A stretch of 64,000 nucleotides of DNA from positions 1,215,339 to 1,279,338 of the forward strand of contig LNGK01000004.1 in assembly GCA_001510575.1 (NCBI GenBank), read 5' to 3'. The first letter of the stretch is position 1, and each line of letters begins with the position of its first letter. Shown one piece after another: positions 33,601 to 46,531 of this stretch. This stretch comes from Knoxdaviesia capensis. Lineage: Eukaryota; Ascomycota; Sordariomycetes; Microascales; Gondwanamycetaceae. The notes under the pieces were generated by a model. The model was not told the origin of the DNA, searched no databases, and was given only the letters and a program-made list of their open reading frames with translations. A program made the position numbers and the translations under genes.

Positions 33601-34527
33601 ATGTCGAAGAAACGCAAGCTCTCGCATGCCGGCTCTAAATCCCACGGCTCGAAGCCCAACCGGCCGCAGAAACCCCCGACCGTCGGCCGCCGCCCAGACG
33701 CGCCCCGCCGCGCAGTCCCAGCCCCCCAAGCCCCGTCCAAACCGGCGCCGACGAAACCCCCACCACACGCAGCGCAACAGCAGCACCAGCGGGCCCCCAC
33801 AATCCCCTTCTCGCGCGACGACCGCATCCTCCTGGTCGGCGAGGGCGACCTCAGCTTCGCCGCGTCGCTGATCGCCCACCACGAGTGCGCGGACGTGACG
33901 GCCTGCGTGTTCGAGCCGAGCGCGGCCGCCCTGCTGGAGAAGTACCCGCACGCGCAGGCCCACATCGACACGATTGCCCGCGAGGGCGGCCGCGTGGTGT
34001 ACGGCGTGGACGCGACCAAGCCGTTCGCCGCGCGGCTCGCGCCGCCCACCAGCCCCGCGGCGGCCGCGGCCGCCGCCGCGCCGCCGGGCCTGGCCGACCG
34101 CATCCTGTTCAACTTCCCGCACGTCGGCGGCAAGTCCACCGACGTGGCCCGCCAGACCCGCCACAACCAGGCGCTGCTGCTCGCCTTCTTCCGCCACGCG
34201 GCGCGCGCGCTGGGCCCCGCCGGCGGCGTCGTCGTCACGCTGTTCGAGGGCGAGCCGTATGGCCAGTGGGATGTGCGCGCGCTGGCGCGCGACGCCGGGC
34301 TGGCGCTGCACCGCAGCTTCAGGTTCCAGGCTGCGGCGTACCCCGGGTACCACCATGCGCGCACGCTGGGCGTCGTGAGGAATAAGAAGGGAGAGACGGG
34401 TGGTGGGTGGAAGGGCGAGGATCGCCCGGCGCGGTCGTATGTGTTTATGCGGAAAGACGAGGTGCCGCAGCGGCCGCAGTCGAAGAAACGGAGGCGGGAT
34501 GAAGATGGCTCGGACTCGGATGATTGA
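33601..34527 (+). CDS. BMT5: BMT5-like 25S rRNA (uridine-N3-)methyltransferase
   Basis: A single exon of 308 aa starting MSKKRKLSH. The in-frame extension to 33511 begins with GTG and is not used. Residues 1-70 are basic and Pro-rich, with a nucleolar-type MSKKRKL start. The Rossmann methyltransferase core begins at about 75 with ILLVGEGDLSFAASL, where GEGDLSFA (80-87) is the S-adenosylmethionine loop typical of the Bmt5/DUF2431 family. It is followed by ILFNFPHVGGK and HNQALLLAFFRHA. The C-terminal half has FEGEPYGQWDVRALARDAGL and the YPGYHHARTLG signature. The yeast enzyme makes m3U at one position of 25S rRNA in the nucleolus. A run of Ala (about 153-160) is inserted before the FNFPH strand. 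The tail KKRRRDEDGSDSDD is a probable localisation signal. The core is far richer in G+C than its flanks. Confidence 0.93.
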   Translation: MSKKRKLSHAGSKSHGSKPNRPQKPPTVGRRPDAPRRAVPAPQAPSKPAPTKPPPHAAQQQHQRAPTIPFSRDDRILLVGEGDLSFAASLIAHHECADVTACVFEPSAAALLEKYPHAQAHIDTIAREGGRVVYGVDATKPFAARLAPPTSPAAAAAAAAPPGLADRILFNFPHVGGKSTDVARQTRHNQALLLAFFRHAARALGPAGGVVVTLFEGEPYGQWDVRALARDAGLALHRSFRFQAAAYPGYHHARTLGVVRNKKGETGGGWKGEDRPARSYVFMRKDEVPQRPQSKKRRRDEDGSDSDD

Positions 34528-36159
34528 GATTCTGAACTGGCCTCTTGAAATATCAACATATACTGATGTTGGCGGTAGCTTGACGGATGTAATTTATGAC
34601 TTAATGCTTTTGACCTCTTTTTCAATACCACTTCGGACATACACTCTCGCAACTATGAACTCATGATTGGAAAAACATTGAGCCGTACACTTCTGAGCAT
34701 GTAACCTCCTCGAACACCTTTCGCATTAAGCCAGTTCTATAATGGTATATAAAGCCCACCAAAACCCCGACCCCATATCGATGCCTATGTAACATTCCAA
34801 TCTGCCCAGCTGGTGTATACACCCTGTATTCAGACTCCCACATAAGTAACAAGATCAAATTCCCCGTAGACACGTCCAGAAACTCCCAAGAAACCAGAGA
34901 TGCATACACCCCAGAACTCCAAAGACCTATTAGCAAAAGCAAGACACTTTTATCGCTCCTGTAAAGACACAAAGCTCACAAAAAATACATACACAGTCCC
35001 AGTACAGCTTTCCATATTTTTGGCTCCCGAACCGGGCTTCCTGCACCCCGGAACCAATTCAGAGAGATGGAATATACACATAAACAGATCTCCCATATGC
35101 CGTACTGTCCGTCCATGTGCCTGCAACCCACGGTTGTAGAAACCGCTGCTGGGGGGCTACCCACACAGACGCACGCAGGCACTGCTCAGACCAAGCCCTG
35201 CGATGCATTTCGCTGCCGCCAGGACAAAGGCATCCATCCCGCCGGAGCAATTTCCGTGTTGACGAGACCCGAGACCCGTGGACCTCCGAACTGAAGGTGT
35301 GTGAGGAGCTCACACATGCCAAAACTCTCGAATCAACGTCTGCCGATATTGCACGTCTGCGTCTCGGAGTCGAAAAAGACGGCGAGGAGCCCGGAGAGCA
35401 AGATATACCCACAAGTCCACCAGTTCGGTGCATCCCAGAACAAATTTATAACGCCAGAGAAGTGACAAAAGAGCAAATCGCCATCCATTTTTAGAGCGAA
35501 AAAAAGAACTTCGCAGACAGATCCTGCATTTTCATCCTGCAGTGCTGCGTCCCGCAAAAGAAAAAAAAGCTAAACACAGGAAGAAAAAACAACCCTAAAA
35601 ACACACACCAAACCAGCTCTGCCGTAGAGTAACCCTTTGAAAGGAAGATTCGATTCGACAGGAGAGAACTGGAATGGGAACCCAACAGAAAGAAGAATAC
35701 TAAATAGTTATCATGTTTTATGAAGGGAAGGAAGCCGTGACCCCTTAGGAGAGAGAGATAAAACAAGAGAATATAGGAGATAAGAGAAATAGGAATCGGG
35801 AAAAGAGGTGCGATTGTAAAGAGCCAGAGAGAGAGAAAGAGAGGAAGAAAAGTCATGAAGCAAGTTGAATAGAATGCGATCAATGGGAGAAGATGCAGTA
35901 AAAAATGCGGTAAATTGGACAAAAAAGAATCCTCCCGATGAAGAACAGATAAAAGCGAGAAAAGCCATGAAAGTACAGAAGAACCCCATGGTAAAAAAGA
36001 TAGATAGATATGGCGTGGGGGTTCTCTCCGCATAATAGATAGCTTTTGCTTCAGATACTAATGTGCTCCCAAATCACGACTCCAAGAAAGAACACCTTGA
36101 TTGGCCAAGGGCCCGGCGAACGACATGCCAGTTTTGGGGTTCCTTTTTCACATTCAACT
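34528..36159. other. Convergent intergenic region
   Basis: 1.6 kb between the 3' ends of BMT5 (+) and SET2 (-). It is A-rich on the plus strand from 35.5 to 36.0 kb. No gene or strong hairpin is recognisable. Confidence 0.5.
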
Positions 36160-39100
36160 TTATTTCGCAACACCATTGGCAGGCGCAGGAGCGGCAGTGT
36201 CGTTCTCGGTCACCTCCGGCACGGAAGCCGGAGGCGGAGCAGCTGAGGTCTCCTGGTCGGGGGTCGCATCTTCAAGTCGTAAGGCTTCCTCGTTCTCGCG
36301 CATGAGTGCATCCTCCTGCTCCTTCAGCACCTGCTCCTCCTGATCCAGAGATCCGCTGGGATCCGAGACCGGAGGTGCAGGCGGAGGAGGCGGGGGATAC
36401 ACATCATCGGCCAGCTCATCCTCTTTGACTCGCTTTGTCGACGGACTTTCTCCGGGAGTGACAATGCTGGGCGACTCAGATACGTCGTCGATGCGCTTGC
36501 GCTTTACAGTGCCGGCATCGGTTTCCGTGCCAGGGGCAGGAGTTCCAGGGTCGTTCCCATATTCACTCATAGGAAGATCCTCGTCCGCAACAGACTCATC
36601 TTTGTGGGACGTGGATGGTTCACCATTGCCGTTAGGCTTGGGTGCTTCACCGTACGTATCCACGGATCCAGAGCCATTTGAGTGAGTTGGACCCGAGGGA
36701 TGCTTCTTCTGAAACTTGGCCAAAGCCTTTTTCAGAAACGCGTCGACATAGGCTTTGAGCTTCTGAACCTGCTTCTCCGAAAGGTTGGCCTTGGGATCCT
36801 GAACACGGCCATGCTTGTAGTCCGAAGCAACCATGCTCTTCATGACTTCCTTGACGAGATTCTTGAGATCTTGCTTCGGAAGCTTGCCATGATACTTGTC
36901 GGCGACACGACTGATGTGAGGGAAGAGCTGGGGAGAGAGAAACGGACTTGGGTCAGTCAAGAGTTGGGAGAAAAAAAGTTTGACTCAAATGGGCAGGTGA
37001 GGCGAATTGATTAGGGGGAATGGTGGGGGTACGTACCGTGTTTTCATAGAAGCGCTTCTGTTTATCCAAGGGGACACTCTGCCACCACTCGGGCTTCACA
37101 GTTCTGGGCTCCTTGGTGGGAGTTTCAACTGCTTGAGGAGTGTGGACAGCCGACGGTCGGGGTGTATGCTCCTTGACGACTTCATTGATGATATTCTGAT
37201 ACATCTGCTGCTCGAGGACAACCTTGGGCGGTTGTTTGGGCGGTTGGGCCGGTTGTCGGGGTCGATCCCATGTGGTCGCACCATACTGATTATAATAGTA
37301 TGTCTTTCCCACGGGGTCTTTGGCCGAGAACCAACCCTCCGGAAGGGCTTGGGTTTGCTGGAAGGGCATGGGCGGGTTGATGCGACGTTGGTGGTTGTTA
37401 GCGTAAAAGGCGGCGTTGCGCTGAGGAACGTTGCTTTTGGGGCCCCTGGGAGCATCAAAGGGCACCGGGGAGCCACGTTTCGGAGAGGGGGGCTTGTTGC
37501 TGCCTGGAGACTCGGCACGGCGGCCACGGCCTAGGTCGACGTAGACGTTGTCGGAGCTAGCTGAAGGCTTATCGCCGTTGGGATCGATCTTCCGCCGTTT
37601 TATTCTGTAGCCGTAGTCGAGTTTGCTCCACTCATCCAAGAGCTTGGTGGCGGTTTCGGAAATATCGGCGTTTGAGGAGGTGGTGAGGGACTCGATGGAC
37701 TTTTCAATGTTCGAGTCGACGATTTTGTTTTTGGTGATGCGGGGGAATTTCTCAAGCACATTGAGAACCTGGAAGATGACATTATCGTCGCTGGCGTATG
37801 TGTTTAACACAGTCTTGAGAATCTGGTAGGCGTGCATGCGTACAACGACGTGCAGGACTCGCTCCTCATGACACTGCTCTATCCGTTGCAGAAGCTTGAC
37901 TGTTATCCACTTCTCCTTGCACTGCATCAGGGCAGCCATGAGCTTGCGGGCACTCTCTTCATCCAGGCTGCGAGTCGGTAGACTGCTGATATACTCTTCG
38001 TCATCTTCATCAACCTTCTTACGTCGGGATTTCTTAGGCGCCGCCGAGTCCCAGCTGTCGCCATCATCGATACCGAGGGCTTCAGTCACCGTAGTCGACA
38101 GCTTCGTAGACCGGCCGGTTTGCGTCTTACCACCGATGAACCCATTGCAACTCGGCTCTCCACAGTAACAGGGCTGAGGGTCGGCCCCGTAGCGATCGAC
38201 GTTGTAGTTGAAGACAAGCTCTTCGCCGGCTTTGACATCACGAAGGGTGAATATGCCCATGCGCAATTTCTCACCGATAACCCACTTATCGACATAACAG
38301 TTGGGCGAACACGAGTGGTTGCAGAAACGGCCAAGGTTTCCTCGTTTGGTGGCGTCAACAAATTCATTCTTGCTCAACGACATGAAATAAAAATGCTTGA
38401 TGCCCTCGTCGTCGTATTGCATCATTCGGCGTCGGAACGTGGGCTCGTTGATAACCTCGCCGATGTACTCGAAGATAAACTCGTTCGCCGGGAGATCGGA
38501 ATTCGCGCGTAGACCGTATCCTTTCTTTTCCGTTTTGATGACCGACACGTCGGCGTAGACTTTTCGTTGAAACCGTTGGTTCTGGCAGTCGTCTCCGCAC
38601 CCCGAGGCGCCCTTCAGACATTCGATTTTGGTTGCACGATTGATACAATCGCCATCTTCACCACAAGCATGATTCCGTCCGTCATCTACACATATGCAAA
38701 AGTTTGTTCACGTTAGATTGGCTGAGGGGCAACGATTCAAGTCCGAATAGGCAGGACGGGGACCGTCTCAACACCCCATGATATAAAATGATCAAGACCC
38801 CCTAAACCACCACAGAAAATGGGAGAACTTACGCCAGTCGGCCTTGCAATCGCAATCAAGCGCATCGTTGTCTGTCGAGCCCATATTTTTGGATCCATAC
38901 ATGCAGTCAGTTATGACCTGAAAGGATTTAATTGCCTCAGAAGTCATATCGGGGAGGTGATCAAAGAGACGGGCTTCTCTTTGCGGAGGCTTCTGAGACG
39001 CCTTTCGAGAAGCTTTCAGCGCCTGAGTGCTATCGGGAGTGGCAGCCATATCGCTGGGCGTGCCGGAGGCGTCGAGAGAGGAGGTCAACGGCGGCGCGGG

Positions 39101-39256
39101 CGATCGTGTATGTGTCGACCGCCGATCCGAATCTGCGGGCGAGTTTTTGAAGGATAGGGCCACGACAGTAGCACGACCATTGGTGACGGGGCCGCCGCCG
39201 CCATCGTCAAGTTTCACGCTTTCCATTCGGTGCGTCGTCTGGTCCTCATCCTCCAT
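36160..39256 (-). CDS. SET2: Histone H3 lysine-36 methyltransferase SET2
   Basis: Three exons on the minus strand: 38833-39256, 37037-38685 and 36160-36927, 946 aa. Donors are GTAAGT and GTACGT; acceptors are GTGTAG and CCCCAG. Domains in order: a disordered acidic/Ser-rich N-terminus; AWS (about 135-187) with the cysteines of [20 protein letters not shown] and [14 protein letters not shown] (about 188-310) with [14 protein letters not shown] and GEELVFNYN; post-[17 protein letters not shown]; a helical middle region; WW (about 588-618) with [19 protein letters not shown]; and a C-terminal SRI domain (about 692-785) beginning [15 protein letters not shown]. Set2 rides on elongating RNA polymerase II through SRI binding to the phosphorylated CTD and methylates H3K36 in gene bodies. 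All catalytic motifs are present. The last 150 residues are acidic and Pro/Ser-rich. Confidence 0.97.
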
Positions 39257-42200
39257 TGAAAGGGGGATTCGGGAGAGAGTTGGTTGTGCTCAGGTTGGGG
39301 ATAGAGCTCGCGAGACAGAATCCAAGGAGAGAGTTACAGGAAGGATGAGTGATGGAAGAGGCTGTTGATAAGGGTCAAGAGGACTACAGAGAAACCCCGA
39401 CGAGGGAGGTCTCACGTCACGCGTTGAGAGATTTCGACAGGGAGAGAACGGTCAGGAGGAGTCAAAAAGACGGGCTCATGAATTGAAGGAAGGATCTCGC
39501 GATATGAGGCTAGGAGACGGTGAAGACGCGGAAAGAATGAAGGACGAAGTGTCCCCCCTCAAGCGCCGGACGTTTGGTGCACGAGGAAGAATGGAGAAAA
39601 GAGATTGAAGTCGCGAGCGCATGCGCGTTGGAGGAGAACAATTGGTTTATGAATTGGAACACTTGATACCAGGATATATTCGGACAAGATTGAAATAACG
39701 ACCATGAGGAAAAAAAGAGAACGCCCGCCCAAGAAAATGCAGAAGTGAGAAGAAAAAAGGGTCGACGAAAAGGCTAACCGCTCTTAGTGATTAAGAGGAG
39801 GAAAAAAAAGATCGTGGCCTTGGGGTCGGAGTTGATTATAGAGAGTAGTTTGGCAAGGGAACATTGACGGCGGCGGTTGAAAGAAAAAAAAAAAAAAAAA
39901 AGAGGCCAGAGGTTCTGAGAAAGACACGCACGGTACAGGACACTGTACGGATCAGCGGGTTGGCGCACAAACTTGCGGTGGTGGAGGCGCTGTGGCAGAC
40001 GCACGGGCCACGGCAAGGCTGCGAATGCGCACTGTGTATCCTTGATGGATGACAAAATCAGAGCGATTACGTGATACGAAGCGTATCTTCCGGCTTATCT
40101 ATTGGCTGCCTTTCTGCTCCAGACTGCTTCTGGCCAATCAGGGGCGGCCGAGCATGTCGACTGCTGCCACTCCTTGCCAGCTGGTGCGATCTGGCTTTGG
40201 CAGGTGGCACGTCACGGAGCAGCATCGTGAGTATGAGGCTGTCATGACAAGATGCTTGCTTCTCTTCTGCTCAGGCCTCGGTTTGTGATATGTCTCTAAC
40301 CTGTGAGATATCTTCGCGATCCAGATGAGCGAACCGGCGGATATCAGCCTTATTCAGAGACAGAAATAGCCTCTCTTTGGCTTGAAGCAATCACGGCCGC
40401 CGATCGCGCAAACATGTCTTTGTCTTCTTCCGTGCTCCACATCCCACGCCTGCGCGCAGATTCGTATATCGGCACTTCACAGGAGCGGGAAAGCAACTGC
40501 ATGGACCGGCACTCTGGCTGCAGGTTCTAGGGGTTGACCTCATTCATTAGTCGAATATTTGGGCTCAAAGTTGCCATTGGTGCAGAAAGACTGACAGAGT
40601 CCCACGTCTATCACCATTTTCCGGCAGTTTTGCTGGGGCCCAGTGACGACAATCATCTGCATGGAAGAAGAGGAAGAAGCCAGGACTGACCGATAAGACG
40701 TTTCTGACTGTCCCATCACGGCGGACACCCACGCATCGTGAACCAGCAAGAAATCAAATCAGGTGCGTCGCGGAGTATGCATCCCCCACACAGCTAAACC
40801 CCAAGCAGTCGGGAATGCGCAGATAAAAGAGGAACAAACGATGGCAAAGAAAAATAGAAATTCAAAAAATCAAATATAAATATATCCGGAGTACACCATA
40901 TGCGTGTGTGTGTGCGTTTTGGGCTTTTCCATTACGACGGTGGATCCATTCTGGGAACTGCCAACTCATCGTTGCATATACTTGAAGCAGGGTTTATGGT
41001 CAGGGCTTTTTATTTTCCCTTTGATTCCTTCTGCTAGCTGGAGAAAAAGAGACGTAGGTGTGAAGTGGCAGTCAGTAGTAGTCGCAGTTTAAAAAAGGAG
41101 GAAAGGGGGGGATGGGGATATATAAAGCCATCGGCTGGGAACATAAGAGCGGTGAAGCTCGCAGAGAAAACCTGTCAACTTGGTGATCGCGACGTTTCTC
41201 TCCTTTCCCTACCATTTTTTGTGTGCAAAAATGGCCTTCCCGCTTCTCTCTCCTATTTTTTACCCTCTCACTCTCCTCCAGGGCTGGTGAAACCTCAGGC
41301 TTCACCATTGCTCACTTATTTTCTCTCATTTCGCCTCATTTTTCTCTCGGGTTTGACGAATCACATCCCCGTCTTTGAGCGAGAAACCTCATAGCGACGA
41401 CCTTCCAGAACGCCGTGGTGATTGGAGTGGGCCAGAGTTTCCAGCAAGCGGAAGCCGTCAGTGGTCTTTGAAAAAGGCCAACGACCGCTGGTGATTGGGC
41501 AGACTTGAGGCAACGAAGGAAACCACCACGCATTCCCTGGAAATACACCATGGTCCCCATCATCACCACCACTGATGTGGCCAGCCAATGACGACGAGAA
41601 TCAGGGATCTGGCCGTCCTGGTGCCACGGACACTAAGGAATATGCTTCTTTTTCCCGTCAGGTAGGATGGGATATTCGCTTCAGATGGAACCAATTTGTG
41701 GCCCCCTCCCCCCTTTTCCCTCTCTCGAGGGCCCTCCCGTGTAGAGAAAGTCTATCCGGGGATAGATGATTGATGGGGGGAGGACTCCAAAGGTGAGTGG
41801 TGAGAGAGCCAGAAATTCCCAGTTTTTTCATTTTGTCATCCCCAATATTGTGACTCTTGATAGTGCCTCATTGGGTAATTCCTGACGGAATGCTCTCCAG
41901 TGATTTCAGTGGACGAGAGGCACTACCCGTTCAGTGAACAGGGGAGGGGGAGACCAGACCAGGTTGTTGACAGCAACCAGACGCAAAAATACCATCAAAC
42001 AGAGCACAGTTGTGGCCTCATCCTGATTTCAGTGCCCTGATAGGCTCGAGATGCTGGGTTGCGATTTGGTGGCATCATCCCAGCGAACCAGAGAAACAAG
42101 GTCTGGCCTGGCCAGCCACTGGTCAGGCTAAACCGGGGGGTTTCAACGCCGCATCGCCGAAGATTGAACCTCACTCAACCTCACGTCGAATTTCGTTATC

Positions 42201-45200
42201 ACAACAAACGAGACGGAGAGAGAGAGAGAGAGAGAGTGAGCGATACTGTGCGAGTGTGGCGTGGCGACTAGCTTGGGCATGATACGAGCAGTGCATTCAT
42301 ATCGGAGTGATCAAACTGGGATCCTGCGAATGAGAAGTTGCATAAGTGAGACATTTGGGCTCATGGTCACCCTCCCTCATCTTCCGAAGGGCCAGCCAGA
42401 CCAGCGAAGAGAGAGGGAAAAAACACTGGAGCCCACTTTCGCTTTCTGGCTTCCTGCGTCTGCCCTAAACGGGATGTGGACCGGAGCAGATAAGTCAGGC
42501 GCATGGAAGGTCGAGCGCAGATTGGCTGGCAGATGTCGGTTGGGTGCAGCAAAGAACATGCACAAGAGGGAAAGTTGCATGCATGCGGGAAGAGTGGATT
42601 TTCGCGAGGTGTGGATTTGCAGCGGGCAAATCGCACGTACAGGCCTCCCGGCCACACTGCAACGCGACGACGATAGCTGAAGTGATGAGGCTTTATGCTG
42701 TTTGGGCTCTTCGGAGGGGCAACGCAGAATGAAAAAAAAAAATATTCCCAGCGAGACACAGAGCGGGAAAGCCAGCGCTGGCTGTTACTCCATCTTTTTT
42801 TTTTCGGGAATGGCCTCGTCAGATGTGGCTTTTTTCCTCGGTCGGATACGCATGCCGGCCGCTGAAATTACGAACTGCATGTCAGTGCTACAGCTTCCAA
42901 CAGAATTCAACCCAAGCTGAGAATGATGGGTGTGAGTGGGGAGACAAGAAATCATCCAAGCTGGACCAAACACCACCCCCGACAGAACGCTTCAAAGACA
43001 GCCAGACATCTTGCAACAGCCTGAGAGAGGGAGAGCAAAGAGAGAGACACCAGAGACACACGTCCATAACACAATGTCTGTGCTTCCCTGATTCCCGTCT
43101 GCTGTCTGTTACAAGCCAGACAAAGAGAAGAGGGGCCGAAATTGTAACGGTTTGTCACAAGCACATTCTCTCGTCCGATGTTCCCTATCAATCCCTTTGT
43201 GTCTGTGTGTGCGTGTGTGTGCCGTTTTAGGCCTTACTTACTCGTTTTTCCCCCAGCCGTGCAGTGCAGTGTCTCTGTGACCGGTTTAGGCGTTGAAGAA
43301 TTCAATTCTTTGCATTGGCACAGCCGTTGACCGAATTGTGCAGAAGTCAACGCCGTGCATGTTTCCTTTTTGTGCAGATCTCACCACCTGCATTACACAC
43401 AGACATTTTGATGCACGCCGAAAGATGCCAGTGCATAGAACAAGAGGGAAACAATCAAGAATATCAAATATCCGTGAGTTGCATGGGGAGAGGATGCAGA
43501 AAAGAAGAAAAAGAAATGCGAGCGTGTGATATCATTGCTACCGCTTTCTAAATCTTTTTTCTGCCCATATATTTCACCCCTTCCTCTCTTTTCTCTCCTT
43601 CATTTTATTACGCGCCTATCGCCTAACTCAGACGCGAAACTAACCTTAGCTAAACACGCAAGAGATAGAGGAAAGAGAGACAGACCGACAGACTAGGAAA
43701 GAGCGAACGGAGCACAGAAGCCAGAACATTGGCATAAGAGCCAGCCGCGCAAAAATCTGATCAGCCGCCGATTTTGTGGCAACCACCGAGTCGACCCCAA
43801 CGCTCCTTCCCTCGTTCCCGGAGAAAGAACCAGGAAGAAGAAGAAAAAAAACTCCACCACCCGGCCGCGCCTTCCCTTGCTCCCCTGGCTTCTCTCGCCT
43901 TTTTTGTTTTCGTCCCTCCTTGCATTATCAACCAACCCGCCCACTCTTCTCTTTCCAAGGCAGCCAAGTCCAAAAGTTGCTTTGGCAGGTGCGACCAACA
44001 GCGCGCTCTCCTCCTTCCTCCATTCTCCCTCTTTCCGCAACGTCTCTCCCGGGAAAGCGCAACCCTTCGCCCAGTTTCGCACACACACCGGGCCGCCCCT
44101 TCCTAGCTTTTGGTTCCCTCGAAACTTGGGAAAGAGACAAGCGAGACCAACGGAAGGAACTTGAAGATAATTGGGGGCAAATTGAACCGCATTGCTTCCT
44201 TCCCACTGCCGATTGCGACTTCCTACAGCATTATCTATCATATCAACCCCGGAAGGAGCGTTTCTTCACGTTTCTACATCTACCGGTTCCCGTGACTTTC
44301 GACTTATTCATCATTTGTTTCATTTCTTTCTCCTTATTTCCTTTTTCTTCCTTCATCTTCACTCTTCATCTCATGATTTCTTATCTTCTTCACCTATTTT
44401 CAATTTACCACCAGCTTCACTTTTCATATATATCAACGATTTCGCAATATCTTAACTTTCCGCACCTCTTTGATATTCCTGCGTTTTCCGGCGCATTCAT
44501 CCTCACCTACTAATCTCACCATCAGCCACAATCAGCATCTTGTTTCCTATATCAAGATCTGGTGCCACGCCTCATGCGCCTCTGCGGATGGTGATAGTCA
44601 AGACCTTCATATATTGAGAGTGACTCCCCCCGCACCAGCAATATCAGCAGTCGAATCCAGAACCCTTGTTCATTCTTCTTTGACCTTCGCGATCTCTGCT
44701 TCTCCCTCTTCATCTCCTCATATCCTTCGTTCTCACTTCCCCTCTCAGCTTCTGGAGACCGTTGCGAGTCTCTGCGCGTTGTATTCTCATATTGGTTCCA
44801 GTCGGTGCTACAACCTTACGGGATCATCCTTTCTGGGAAACAACCCTTCCTGCCTCATCTCCCTCTTCCGTTACAGTTACTCTCCCTTGTGCCCTATTCG
44901 TGAATCCTCAAAACGCCACGCCCGCGCCTAGTTGACCGTGCTAGCTACTAAACCAAACGGACTTTTCCTTTCATGTGTACCCGATCCCTGTCAGCTTGAT
45001 CTGTGCAGTTGACAAGGGCCTGGCCTGGTCTGGATATACTCCCCAAATCCTTGCAGATTACCGACACGACTGGCTTGTATTACGCTCTCTCTTTTTTCTT
45101 CTTTTTTTTCTCTTCTCATTTATACTCGTTTGTTTGACGCGACTTTCCACCGATCCCAGCAGAGCTGATCAATACGGCAATCTCTTCCCCTCTATTTTCT

Positions 45201-46499
45201 CTGGACGACGAAACTCCGACCTGCTATATCAGCATTCGGCACAATCCATATATACCTCCCACGTCCCCGCGTTTCTCGACAAGCGAAGAAGTATGGGCCA
45301 ACCCCCGACGTTGACTTTATGATCTGTGTGGAATCCGAACCGTGAGCGAACTACCACCCACTACAGCCTAGACCCTGACCAACAACCTTGACGACACGGA
45401 ACGGAACTGCTGGTTAAGGGTTGAGTGCATGCGCAAAGAGTTCGTTGGATCGAAACGGAACGCAGACATCCATCGACTCGAGGTCAGCCTTGTTGCGACA
45501 GCTTCTGTTATTATCGCCCTGTCGGCCCCAACAGGCGAATCTTTCTCTTGCTCTCTTTTGGTGGTCTTGTTCGAGCCTGTCATCCTAGCACACGGACGCT
45601 TCCACCCCTCCCTCCCTCCCACCATCATTCTCGATTGCGCCACCCGCTCTCCAACTCCCTCTCTTTTTTTCTTCTTTTTTTCTTTTTTTTTTCTTTCCTT
45701 CGTAACCACCGTCACTTGCTTGCCTCACGGTCTTCGTTCCTTGGCTTCTTCATTCTAGAGTCTACGAAGACGGAGGTGGCAGACACGCTGGTATCTCTGT
45801 TGTTCTTCTTCTTCTTCTTTCTCTCTTTATATCTCCATCACATGCATGTATGCGATCGCGCCTCTCTTTCACGTGTACACTCGACCAAGGCAATTCTCCA
45901 AAGCTTGTCCTTACACCACTCCTTTTTATTGTAACTGAACGAGGGAAACAGTCCACCCCTCTTCCCCCCAACCCGTGTTGCCCATTATCTCAGGCTTTCC
46001 ATCTTCTCCTCGGCTTCTGCTCGTTCTTCTTAGTCTCTGTCCTCTGATCTCAGCACATCTCCCGATTTGTGTTGCACAGAAATTGGTCAAATCGGCTCTT
46101 CCGTCTTTTTCCATTGTCGCTCCTCGCTTGTCGCCTCGACCTGTCGTAACCTCCCCCACCATTCTTCTGCAACTCACGTCCTGGGGGTGTGGATGTCGAC
46201 AGTCCTTTCCGTTTCGCCTCGTTTAATTTTCTTGTGTACTGGTTGTTGTGTAAACATTACTTTTGTGTGTTTCCCTACCCATTTTTGTTCTCTTTCCGCT
46301 ATCTTTCTGGGGGACCGAACCCTCCTTTGAAACAAACCCTCCATCACATCACCCCAGATAGATTTCCACATCAGCACATTTTGGGTCCAAAAAAGCACTA
46401 TCTGGTGCAATTTGGCTGGATCGTTCCAAGATTCCTGAGGCTATAACTTTCGTATTTACTCTCACCTTTCAAAGAACAAGCTGTCTCTTACTGCTATAG
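39257..46499. other. Long intergenic region with CCAAT boxes and a pyrimidine-rich leader
   Basis: 7.2 kb between two divergent genes. About 39.3-39.9 kb is CT-rich on the minus strand and is the likely SET2 leader. From 40.1 to 42.1 kb there are several CCAAT/ATTGG elements (near 40096, 40133, 41420, 41494, 41584 and 41872), the class bound by the HAP complex. From about 43.55 to 46.5 kb the plus strand is strongly CT-rich with many short ATG-initiated ORFs, as expected for a very long 5' leader of the AT-hook gene, though unspliced exons cannot be excluded. No protein of recognisable family is encoded. Confidence 0.5.
42213..42237. repeat. (GA)n microsatellite
   Basis: About 12 GA repeats in intergenic DNA. 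Confidence 0.85.
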
Positions 46500-46531
46500 A
46501 TGGTTCTTGGCGAGCCCAAAGAGCTTACAAC

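Noticed and set aside
33436..34652. Two long minus-strand ORFs (306 and 402 codons) across BMT5
   Set aside because: They are antisense shadows of a GC-rich coding region; no domain is recognisable.
43776..44513. 245-codon plus-strand ORF in the AT-hook gene leader
   Set aside because: Low-complexity CT-rich translation (Phe, Ser, Leu, Pro) with no domain; best read as leader sequence.
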